Source: Platanthera guangdongensis
Lineage: Eukaryota > Streptophyta > Magnoliopsida > Asparagales > Orchidaceae
Length of the DNA: 64,000 nucleotides
Assembly: GCA_039583875.1 (NCBI GenBank)
Contig: CM077155.1
Coordinates: 6,436,043-6,500,042, forward strand
Direction of reading: 5' to 3'
Part shown: positions 22,601 to 34,600 of the stretch, piece by piece
Position numbering within the stretch: position 1 is the first letter of the stretch
Layout: every line of letters begins with the position of its first letter
Translations under genes and position numbers: made by a program
The notes under the pieces: generated by a model
Databases searched by the model: none
What the model was told of the DNA's origin: nothing
The model's input: the letters and a program-made list of their open reading frames with translations, nothing else

Positions 22601-25600
22601 TTTGGGAGATGTTGACTCCATCCCCGATTATCTTCCAATACGCCCCCATAATCGGGGGAGATATGGGTTTTAATATTCTTCCTTAACTGCAAATACCTTT
22701 CTCGCAGTAAGGCTTTTGTGAATCCGTCGGCTAATTGCTCTTCCGACCTACTATGCTCCAGTTTAATTTCCCCCCATTTCAACTAATTCTATAATAAAGT
22801 GGTAACAAAGCTCAATATGCTTGCTTCTGCTATGAAAATCTAGATTTTTGACCAGTGCTATAGCATAGATAGTATCACAGAGTAATGGAAGTGGTTTCAC
22901 CTTTCATCTTCTTTCACATTTCCCAGAAATTTTAGAATTTGTTGTAACCAGAGGGCTTCACAGGGCAACTGAATGTTGCTTCTTGGAAGTCCAATAAATT
23001 GAGGTTTTTCCACAAAAGCAGATATACCACTTGTTCTTTTACGTTCATTAGGGCATCCTCCCAATCGGCATATGAATACCCCCATTAAATTCATTTCTCC
23101 TCCTTTAATATATAGCAGGCCATAGTTTTTGGTACCTTGCAATATCGGAGAATGTGTTCTGTTGCTGCATAGTGTTGTTGATTGGGATTGGAGGTAAATC
23201 GTGACACCATATTCACTACATATTCAATGTCAGGTCTAGTATGTGTCACATAAATTAATGATCCTACTAAGGATCGATACAAAGCTTCATTTGCTTTCTC
23301 ATCTTTTTCCCTACATTTCAAAAGTTTATCAGCAGTACAGGAAGGAGTTACAGCAGGATTTTATTCTTTCATATTGCATTTGGTTAGTAAATCTCTAACA
23401 TACTTTTCTTGTGAAAGAAAATATAAGAGGGCTTCTATTCAATCTGCATTCCTAAGAAGTATCTCATAATGCCGAGATCTGTCCTCTCAAAGTGTTTCTG
23501 CGTCTGATTCTTCACTAGCTTTATAAGTTTGGGAGAACTAACAGTAAGGATTACATCATCTGCATAGAGGCATAGAATTACATTATCAGTAGAATCTTCC
23601 ATTTGACATAATGATGGCTCTACGGAGCATTTCCGCAAGCCATTATCATGAAGAAAAGAATCAAATTTGATGTTCCAGGCCTAGGCGGGCTTGTTTTTGT
23701 TGGAAACGTGTATGGGCTCCCGCTCAATCCCAACTCCACTAACAACTTCACTTGACACCACAACTCAACACCAATACCGAGACCGCCGCCACAAACCGCG
23801 CGACCTCCCTCCTATTAGGCGAGTACCAACTCGCGCGAGCGAGCTCCCGCCTCCACGCGCGAGAACAACCCAGCGAGGTCTCCTTCAACACCTTGCGCCT
23901 AGACCACCACTCGCGGCTTGGCCGCCCAACTCGCGTGGCGAGATCCGTCTACTCGCGCGACCACGATGTCAACGAGCTGCTGCTACTCGCTTGGCGAGTT
24001 CCTCCTGCGCGAGCTCCTCCTGCGAGAGCTACTACTGCGCGAGCTGCACAAACCGCGAGTTCCCTCTCGCGGCGAGCTCACCAAACCGCACGGCTTCAAC
24101 TTCTAACCGCCCGAACAGAAAAACACACCAGCGCTGCGGCGCTTCCCCCTTCTCTCTCTAAACAGGAACAAGAAATTTTGGGAGCTTCTCTCTCTATTTT
24201 TCAACAACAAAATAAGTACAAGGGGGGCCTTTATATAGGCAAAACAAAACCAAAAAACTCTCTCATAATAAATGCGTCTCATCTCTCTCCTATTAAATAC
24301 ATACCAAACAAATTGATTAAAAATATTAAAATAAAACATAATAAAAGCTTTGACTTGTTGACCCGGTCAACCAAGTCAATTTCCAACAAACTCCCCCTCA
24401 AACTTGGCAGACCATGCCGAGTTTGCCTTTGAGCTTCTTGAATGTCTCCACTTTCAACGTCTTGGTGAATATGTCCGCAATCTGCTCTCCAGTAGGGCAA
24501 TACGCAACTTCCACCGTCTTCTGCTCCACCTGCTCGCGAAGGAAATGGTACCTCGTCTCGATATGCTTGCTGCGCCCATGCAACACAGGATTCTTTGCGA
24601 GCTGGATGGCGGACATGTTATCCTCTAACAATGTCGTTGGCCCTTTCTGCGCATGATGCAACTCTCCCAGAAGGTTTCGTAGCCAGATAGCTTGGCAAGC
24701 ACATGCCGCAGCTGCAATGTACTCTGCCTCACATGATGATAAGGCTATCGTAGCCTGCTTCTTAGAACTCCATGAGAACGCCGCGGTTCTCATGTTGAAC
24801 GCATACCCGGAAGTGCTCTTCCGGTCGTTCAATCCTCCATAGTCGTTATCCGAGTAGCCGACTAGCTTCAACTCTTCTCCAGATGAGTATCTCAGGCCAT
24901 GGTCCCGAGTCCCGTTCACATATCTCAGGATCCTCTTCGCTGCGGTGAAGTGATCCTGCTTGGGTTCCTCCATGTGCCTGCTTACAACCCCGACCGCATA
25001 CATGATGTCCGGCCTAGTGAAAGTCAAGTACCTTAGACTTCCGACCAGACTCTTGAACATAGTTGGGTCCACCCTTTCCTCTTCGGAATCCTTCCTCAGC
25101 TTTGTTCCAGGGTCCGCAGGAGTGGAGATAGCCTTGCTACCCTCCATCCTGAACCTTTTTAGAATCTCCTCGGCATACTTCTTTTGGGAGATGAAGATCC
25201 CATCTTCTCTCTACTGCACCTCAACTCCTAAGAAATAGCTCAGCTCTCCCAAGTCCGTCGTCTCGAACTCCTTCTTCATCAGCCTCTTGAATTCTTCGAG
25301 CATCGCAGGGTTGCTCCCAGTGAATATCATGTCATCCACATACAAACATAGGATCATGATGTCCCCGCTCTTCTCCACCTTCATGTAGAGAGCATACTCA
25401 TATGGGCACTTGATATACCCATGCTCCTGAAGGAATTTGTCTATCCTCTCATTCCAAGCTCGAGCTCCCTGCTTCAGTCCGTACAAGGCTCTGCTCAGCT
25501 TGCAGACCTTTCTCTCCTTGCCTTTCACAATGTACCCTGGAGGCTGCTCGATGTACACATCCTCCTCCAGGTACCCATTCAGATACGCCGCCACAGCATC

Positions 25601-28600
25601 CATTTGCATGATAGTCCATCCGTAGTGTGCCGCCAGTGCGATGATCAGCCTTATAGTATCGATCTGCGCCACTGGAGCGTAGACTTCATCATAGTCCACC
25701 CCTTGAACTTGTCCATACCCTTTCACCACCAGCCTTGCCTTGTGCTTCTCCACAGCTCCATCTTTGTTTTTCTTCACCTTGTAAACCCACTTCACACCGA
25801 GGGGTTTGTGGCCCGCCGGTGGGTCAACTAGCTCCCATGTATCGTTCTTCTTTATGGAAGTCATCTCGGCATCCATCGTCATCCTCCAAGATTTCTCTTG
25901 AGCAGCTTCTTCATAGGACCGTGGCTCGCAATCTGCTAAGAGGCAATATAATGAATAGTTAGCATGAATTGGGACCGTCTCCTCATAGATCTCCGCCAAC
26001 CCCTTCATCCTGGATGGTGGACTCTCTGAGTTATTCCGACTCCCGCTACCTCCTCCAGATTTGCTTCCATTTGAGCTTTCCCCTCTTGAGTAGGATGTAG
26101 AAGCTCCCCCTGAATTTCTACTCGGTGGTGATGGCGGCTCAGCTCCACCATTCTCGGCTTCAGCCTCATGACCACCTTCTTCCTCATCTTCAAAGAACAT
26201 GCCCTCCATACTTCTCGTCTCCTCATCCCAGCTCCAGCTGCTTCCTTCTTCAAACACCACGTCCCTCGAGAATATGGCCTTTCCCGTCACCGGGTTGTAA
26301 AATTTGTATGCCTTGCTCTCCGGAGCGTAGCCAACAAAAATGCACTTCTCGCTCCTATCATCGAGCTTCTTCCTTCTCTGGTCCGGGATGTGAGCATGAG
26401 CTACACACCCGAAGACCCTTAGGTGCTTCACACTCGGCTTGCAGCCGCTCCATGCTTCAAAAGGTGTCATGAACTTCACACTCTTTGTGGGGCATCTGTT
26501 CAGTAGATACACCGCACATTGCACTCCTTGCGCCCAGAACATCTTCGGTAGCCCCTTCTCCTTCACCATGCTTCTCGTCATGTTCATGATGGTGAGGTTC
26601 TTCCTTTCTGCCACTCCGTTCTGCTGCGGTGAGTATGCCGCCGTCAGTTGGTGTGATATTTCATTCTCCTTGCAGAAATTATTAAACAACCTCGAGGTGT
26701 ACTCCCCACCTCGATCTGTCCTCAGCACCTTCAATGGTTGTCCACTCTCCTTCTCGGCCATCGCCTTGAACTCCCTGAACTTGTCAAGGTCCTCAGACTT
26801 CTCTCTCAGAAAATACACCCAACACTTCCGACTATAGTCATCCGTGAAGGTGATGTAGTACTTGCTTCCGCCTATTGAGGTGGTCTCAAACGGACCCGCG
26901 ATGTCCGAGTGAACCAGTTCAAGTTGCCGTCTTGCTCTCCAGGACTTCCCTCCTTCGAATGTCTGCCTTTTGAGCTTCCCCTTCGTGCATGCTTCACACA
27001 CCTTCTGCGGAGGGGAGATCATAGGCAGATCCGCCACCATCTTGGAGTGGGATAATAGCTTCAACCCTGTGAAGCCCAAGTGCCCCATCCTATGGTGCCA
27101 TAGCCATGCTTCTTCCTCTTTTTTGTTCTCGCGAGGCAGGCCGTCTCTTGAGCATCCATCTTCAGCGTGAAGAGACGGTTCGCCGTCATGTTTACCTTCA
27201 CTACCTCCTTCCCTTGATCATTCTTCATTGCCAGAGACCTATCCTTCATTTGCACGCAGTAGCCTCTCTCCACTAACTGCCCAATGCTCAAAATATTGGT
27301 CTTCAATCCTGGTACGTAGTACACATCGTTTAGGTGTACTCTCTCCCCGTTCAGTTTCACAACAACCAGGCCCTTTCCTTCCAAGGAGATCTTCGAAGCA
27401 TCCCCGAAGCTAACCTCACCCCCACTGGGTTCAAGGTTAGAGAACATCTCCTTATCTCCACACATGTGGTTGCTCGCCCCTGTGTCCAGGTACCATACTT
27501 CATTCCTTCCTTCTTCTGCCCCTCGGTAGGTTAGAAACATCATTGGGTCTCCAGCCTCAACATCGTTCCCCCTGTTCCTAGCCTCCGCATAATGATTGAC
27601 TTCTTCTGTCTTCCTCGGAGCCCAACAGTCATAGCTCATGTGCCCAAACTTGTTGCAGTTGTAACACTGAACTTGGGCTCTTCCTCCTCGGCCTCTTCCT
27701 TGGCCTCTCCTCTTCCTCTTCCTTCTTGCCAACCTCCTTGAGGTCGCTCCGCCTCTCTTTGGAAACCTTGGTTCCTTCCTTGATCTCTACCTCCTCTTCT
27801 ACCTCGGCCTTTGCCTTGGTGTCCTCGGCCACGCTGGCCGCCTCCTCTTCCGGAGCTCTCTCCGAAGTTCAGCTGGTTCTGGAGTGCTTTTCCAGAGCCA
27901 CTCGCTTCTTCATCATCCTGCTGCATTCTGTACTCATGAGCTTGCAATGAGCCTACAAGCTCGTCTACGGTCATCTGGGTGAGGTCCTTCGACTCCTCGA
28001 TTGCCACTACCACGTGTCGGAACTTCCTTGACATGGCCCTCAGGAGCTTCTCCATGAGACTCACATCATCTATCGTCTCTCTGTTTCTCTTCATCTCGTT
28101 TGTGAGCGTCCGCAGACGGGTCACAAAGTCTCCGACTTTCTCCGTGGCCTGCATCCTCAACATTTCATACTCGCCCCGGAGGGAGTGCAGCTTGACTTTC
28201 TTCGCCTTGTCTACTCCTTGCATGGAGCGTTGCAACACCTCCCATGCTTCTCTTGAGCTCACAGCTTCTGAGATCTTCTCGAATGTAGCTTCATCAACTC
28301 CTTGGTATAACGTGAACAGTGCCTTCTTATCTTTCTTTCTTGCTTCCCTCAATGCCGTCTTCTGGGCATTGGTCAACGCCGCTTCTGCTTCGGCAGTAAG
28401 CTCTTCATACCCGTCCTCAACTATCTCCCATAGTTCCTTTGAGGCGAGTAACACCTTCATCTGAATACTCCAGTTTCCATAATTCGTCTTCGTCAACTTG
28501 GGGACTTGCCCCGGCATGACACCTCCAAACTCCATCTCTCCTCCACTTCAAACCTTCCGAGTCACCGTAAAGGTTTAGAACCTCCCTCTGATACCACTTG

Positions 28601-31600
28601 TTGGAAACGTGTATGGGCTCCCGCTCAATCCCAACTCCACTAACAACTTCACTTGACACCACAACTCAACACCAATACCGAGACCGCCGCCACAAACCGC
28701 GCGACCTCCCTCCTATTAGGCGAGTACCAACTCGCGCGAGCGAGCTCCCGCCTCCATGCGCGAGAACAACCCAGCGAGGTCGCCTTCAACACCTTGCGCC
28801 TAGACCACCATTAGCGGCTTGGCCGCCCAACTCGCGTGGCGAGATCCGTCTACTCGCGCGACCACGACGCCAACGAGCTGCTGCTACTCGCTTGGCGAGT
28901 TCCTCCTGCGCGAGCTCCTCCTGCGAGAGCTACTACTGCGCGAGCTGCACAAACCGCGAGTTCCCTCTCGCGGCGAGCTCACCAAACCGCACGGCTTCAA
29001 CTTCTAACCGCCCGGACAGAAAAACACACCAGCGCTGCGGCGCTTCCCCCTTCTCTCTCTAAACAAGAACAAGAAATTTTGGGAGCTTCTCTCTCTATTT
29101 TTCAACAACAAAATAAGTACAAGGGGGGCCTTTATATAGGCAAAACAAAACCAAAAAACTCTCTCATAATAAATGCGTCTCACCTCTCTCCTATTAAATA
29201 CATACCAAACAAATTGATTAAAAATATTAAAATAAAACATAATAAAAGCTTTGACTTGTTGACTCGGTCAACCAAGTCAATTTCCAACAGTTTTAAACCG
29301 TAAAGGGCCTTATGAAGTTTTAATAGTTTATGTTCTTCTACTTGCTTTTCATGCCCTTGCTACTGAACACCATCAGCTATGATTGGCCGATGGTTTCAGA
29401 GCCAAAATACAAGAAATAATTGTCCGGAAAATATAAAGCTATATATGAAAAAACATCGGAACGCGGATCCGGACGCATCTGCGGAGTTGGATCATCGATC
29501 CGGGCACGTCATATATAATAAGTCACCAATCGGCCCCAAACAGGCCCAAAAATCGTCCTCCGCTGCGGGTCCACGTCTCCTCTCCGCATCATTCTCCCCG
29601 GCTTAAAAGAATTCATCTCCTGATTAATAGAGATCGGAATTCTCTCGATGTATGTCGGGTAAGACTCGATGAGGTCCACCAGAGGTCGTTCAATTGTCGT
29701 TGCTGCGAAAGTATCCTCGCCAATCAACTACACCCAACTAAAGAGCTCTCATCCCCGATGAGTGGAGACGATCGTACTGAAGTTGAAGTCTAGGGACGAA
29801 TTGGTCAAGCTCTGCAACAGCAATCCAGTTATCGTCGGTGAAAGGTCATCCGCGCCAATGGACCAAGTAGCGGCACACAAGACCGTCCGTACAGGGGACG
29901 TACTCATGCGTAATGATCTCATTAATATGCTCATCGCACAACACTCTAGTAAGAGGATACGATGGGATCTGTTGAGCCAATGGTGAAGCCGGTGGAGACA
30001 TAATCCCGGGTGGCAACGGCGCGGGCGTGGGCTGAGTGGTGGGGGATGAAAACGGTGGTAATGGCTCGAGAGGGCCTCCCAGGTATGGGTCTGAATACTC
30101 GTGAGGTGCAAAGTATGGTGTCAGGTCCTCGACATTAAACACAGGATGGATACTCATGCTCACATGGATGTCCAGCTCATAAGCATTTGTCCCAATCAAT
30201 GTTTTAAATATTGGATGTCGGCGACATATTAGATTGAGTTTTAAAATGTTGGATGTCAGAAGCCGGAGACATGTCGGAGATATTTTAAAATATCGGATTT
30301 TCATGTCTTATAAATAAATTTTTTATTTTTATGTATATTAGCTATAACTATATGTTATAAAAATAGAAAAATAATATAATAAATAGATAAAAATGAATCA
30401 TTTATATTATAAAATAAAATCGAACAATATATAAACTAAATTTTTATTAACAAATACAAAATGATATATTGTAAAATATATTTAATAGTATACAATAATT
30501 TTATTTTGATGATAATAGGTTTATTGAAAATAAAAATGATTTAAAAGTTAAAAATCTTTAATTGATTATAAGTCTTTTCAAACTTATAAATTTATATTAA
30601 AAGCATGTAAACAACCAACTAATAAATTTATTAAAGGTTTTCATATTTTTTGTAATATGAAATTAAAAATTGCGAAATAATTATATAAAATTGATTGTAA
30701 GAATAAAACGTTACAAAATTCGAAACAATAATTCTAATCAATTTAAGCATACATAATATAATATATATAAACAATTTAAATATATGATGCTAATCTGTTA
30801 ATATAACATAAAATAAAATAACGGACGATATATTTAAAAGTCGTGACGGATAATATATCAGAAAAAAATCGGACATGTCGACCTATATTTTACAAAATGA
30901 CATAATCTATTATTTTATAAAAACGTATTGTTTTGCCCTAAAAAATGACATGTCGAGAGACATGTCGGGGGACATATAAAACAATGGTTCTGATGCATCT
31001 CAAGACTCTTACCATCACTTGTTCACCTACTAGAAAGATCCTTCCTCACATATGCTTATTTGCATGTTCCTTATGGTATTCATTGCTTGAATTAATTCTG
31101 CACCTGGCTGAATCATGCAACTTTGCAACTTATGCAAATGATGAACAAATGACTCAACAAACTCATGCAGGTAATGCAAATAAAACACGACAGACACAAT
31201 ACGCTCCCTATGGATAGTCTGACAATTGCTTGGAAATCTACAAAATGAGGTGACCTATCAGGGGGCTCTCTCGGTGGAGTGTAAGAAAACTCATCTAGTG
31301 TGTGACAAGTGTTCAGGTGACTGTGTGAGATAGTGCGATGTGTCACAAGATAGGACCTCACAATATCAGGAGTATGTTCATGTTTACTTGAGGGAGCCCA
31401 AAATACTTGATGACCACTCAATATCCATCATCTGGGGCAAGGTCAGGGACGATAATGGAAAAAGCGTCAGTAAATCGATACTCATACATGAGTGGCTCAC
31501 CTGAATCTCATCCTCACCCGGATGTGACGACTCATAGGAGGATCAACAGGGGGCTCGTCATAGAACTCGTCACTAGGGCATGATTTTCTAGATGAGTACC

Positions 31601-34600
31601 ATCGTAAGGGGCAGTGTCCCCATGAATGGGTGAAATAGCCACTACGAGATCAACACCAGGCTCTGGGCTCTCGGTCGTGATGTAACTCTAAGCAATGACA
31701 AGGGAAGAGAGGCATAGGCCTACTCAAGAATGAGCATGTCGGCGCGGTGGTGTCAAGAAATGAGTCTATAGTAGGGGTGTTAACTAGCTCAGGACATGAC
31801 AGAAGAAGGGGTATGGGTGCGGGACACATCACTATAGAATCAATAAGTCGCTCGGACTCGCTCTCAGTCGGGGTCACAAGAGAAGAGTCAGAAACAAATG
31901 ACAGACCACTCACCGGACTAAAGACCTCACTGGGGTGAGAAAAATCTATATCAGGTATCATTTTTGTCATGTCCGGCGGGACAATGGTAGACATCGTGGT
32001 GAACTCGGTATGAGAGGGACTCGTGCTGCGAAGGTGAAGGTATGAGTCTAAACGACCAGCTCTTGAAGATCTCAAGGATTCTTCATGATGAAGGGCGAGC
32101 TGATATGTCTACTCAAGGGACTCCGAGCTGTGATAAGCCAACTTAGTACGTATGTCCGATCTAAGTCTAGACCGAAATCGGGTAGTGGTCATGGCTGGCT
32201 CCTCTCGGATATCGCTCCTCACAACTAACTCATAAAAATGATTCATATATTCAGCGACTGACATGGATTCTTGTTGAAAGAAAAATAATTGCTCGAGTAA
32301 GCGACTATAATACAACGAAAACAGATACCTCTGACACAATATATGCTTCATATTCAACCAACTGGTGATGCGAATAAGACGATCTCGCTCACGGGTCCTC
32401 TCAATGCTAGACTAATACACTCTCGCCTGATCTAAAAGCCTAAGTTTTGCGAACTTAGCGCGTCGTTCACCGGATAACTCAAAAAGATCAAGATAATACT
32501 TCATATCCACGAGCCAATAACTGAAAGATTCGGGACTCGATGATCCGTCGAAGGAAGGGGCATCAGTACGAAACTGCCACTCGAGATCTCTCTCAGAATA
32601 TTCATCCTTAAGGTAATCGAGTCATGTTTAAGGGTCAACACGATCCGCTCGCGTGCAGGGATATGAAGGAAGACAATCATTATACTAATCGTCCCTAGCA
32701 TAGTGGGATCGTGTTGGTGGGTCAACACGGTCTCCGGAAGTGGTGTGTCGCAGACAATAATAATCATCATAAAAACGTGTGGAATTCTCTGAAGGGACTC
32801 TATGGGATCGGGTATAGGTAGACTTGAGATCCCCAAATAGAAGAAAGGAATGCCGACGAAACTAGTCATAGATAAACCTAACGACTCTATATGACCTACC
32901 ACTACATATAAAAGTGGCCCAAACCTTGGGCACTGATACCAACTGATGTAAGGTATGGTGTGTAGTGGACTCCTACAATGCACGCTAGTGGTGAGTGAAG
33001 GTGACTCCCGACTTCCCAACAACTCTATGCATGCACTCTTCGCAATTAGGGCCAGCGGCCTTGGTTGGAGGGTCGGGGGGGAGTTTAAATGGGCGGGAGG
33101 CCGGTTATAGGAGAGTGATGGTCGGCTGCCTGCAGCAGTGAAGGCAAGCTGATGGAGTAGGCGGCGGCTTGAGGGGAAGAAGCGGCGAGAGGGGGTTTTG
33201 AGGTAGACGACAGCAGCTGGAAGGGGATTTTTGAGGGAGCCGACTGGCTGGACAGCAAGGTGGAAGGGTGGGGAAGTAAGAAAACACAAAGATACAAAGC
33301 ACTTACCCAAGAAGCTGTCACCAAGGGGTTCTACGGAGTCAGCACCGCAAAGAGATCACCGGAAATGAGGAAGAAGATTCTCCAAATTTCAGCAATCTCC
33401 TGAAAGAGCAGCCATAACATCTATTTATAAGAGATGAGAAATTAGGGTACTCAAAATCAACGGTTATGATTGGCCGATGGTTTCAGAGCCAAAATACATG
33501 AAATAATTGTACGAAAAATATAAAGCTATATATGAAAAAACATAGGAACGGGGATTCGGACGCATCCGCGGAGTTGGATCATTGTTCCGGGCACGCCATA
33601 TATGATAAGTAGACAATCGGCCCCGAACGGGCTCAAAACTTGTCCTACGCTATGAGTCTGTGTCTCTGCTTCGCATCAGTTGTTCAATCATCACTTCTTG
33701 TAGATAGTTTTGCTTATCCCAATCCCATGAAGATGTTTCATCAATCTCAACATCCCTTGAGACAATTAGCTTATTATCTTCAGGCTGAAAGAGCCTGTAA
33801 GCTCTTGAAGTGTCACTATACCCGATAAATATAGTTTTTCTAATTCTCCCCCCATTTTCCTTCTTTTCTCTTAGAACATATGCAATACTTCCAAATATTT
33901 TAAGATGAGCTACATATGATTTTCTTTCAAGTGATGCTTCATAAGTTGTTAACCCTACTAGTACTTTAGTAGGTGTTAGATTCAGTACGTAGATGGTAGT
34001 GTGTGTTGCCTCTAGGGGTGTGCACGAAAAACCGAAAAACCTCCTAAAACTGACCGAACCGCCCAAACTGAACTGATATCCACACCGATCCACTCGGTTC
34101 GGTGTATGTGTGGTTATTCATTTAGGATAACCGCTCCTATTTTGGTTCGGTGCGTTTTTTATTTTCAAAAATTGATAAAACTACACCAAACTGAAATAAT
34201 TAATAATACATAAATACATTATAGTCTATACTCTAATCATATAGTTAGCATTCACAAAAATCAAATTAAGTTTTTCACGCCTCCTTAGACTTTCCCTTAA
34301 ACTCTTACGACCCAATTATGTCAACTTTGCTTATATGTGCATGTTAATAAATTTATCGCATTGAATTTACTTGTTGATTTGGTGTACAATAAATTGTAGA
34401 ATGATGATTGAGAATCAATATAGATATCATAAAGTTTTTGTTATGCCCCTTGCCCTTGGATTGTGTCACCGACGGAGGAGCGATGATGGTGGAAGGGAAG
34501 CGCCGCGTCGATCGGGCGAAGTCTGCGGTCGGTGGAAGACGTGCGGGGGTCGGCTAGGGCAACACGGGAAAGAACCGTGGGGTTTAGTGAGAGAGAGGAA

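Larger units (their letters stand above)
23698..29289 (-). mobile_element. Copia element B (5.6 kb), inside the RT of D
   Basis: The 691-bp LTRs (23698-24388 and 28599-29289) differ at about ten positions by eye, roughly 1.4 percent, so this is the youngest LTR element here. The perfect duplication GTTTT flanks it (23693-23697, 29290-29294). The primer site is the complement of ctctgatacca at 28586-28596, and a polypurine tract (complement of ctccccctcaaacttgg) adjoins the 3' LTR. Gag, zinc knuckle, protease, integrase, RT and RNase H are all present, with two frameshifts and one in-frame stop. Confidence 0.92.
29375..33678 (-). mobile_element. Gypsy element E, pol-deleted
   Basis: The 5' LTR is 32944-33678 (735 bp, TG...CA), followed by the primer site complement of ccttgggcactgatacca (32924-32941). 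Only 217 bp of the 3' LTR remains (29375-29591). The internal region has a decayed gag ([14 protein letters not shown], then [15 protein letters not shown] and [13 protein letters not shown] at 32130-32530) and the C-terminal integrase block ([13 protein letters not shown] then [10 protein letters not shown], 29850-30195). RT and RNase H are absent, so it was mobilised in trans or has an internal deletion. A MITE-like insert splits the integrase. Confidence 0.78.
16936..34015 (-). mobile_element. Old Copia element D, split by nested insertions
   Basis: Pieces in order on the minus strand are: integrase C-terminus 34015-33679 (VLNLTPTKV...KTIFIGYSD block); an RT piece 29374-29290 ending at the ALYGLK motif; RT and RNase H 23697-22641 ([47 protein letters not shown]); and a 3' LTR split into 22640-22446 and 17035-16936, with TATA-like tataaataccc near 17015. 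Frames are broken throughout. Copia B sits exactly after ALYGLK, Copia A sits within the LTR, and Gypsy E lies between the integrase and RT pieces. The 5' half of D is missing beyond 34015, where a hAT-like terminus begins. Confidence 0.75.

Noticed and set aside
23691..24432. Open frames of 150-226 codons in the Copia B LTRs
   Set aside because: The same frames occur in both LTRs, start inside LTR sequence and consist of Arg/Ala/Ser-rich low-complexity peptide from cgcgag motifs.
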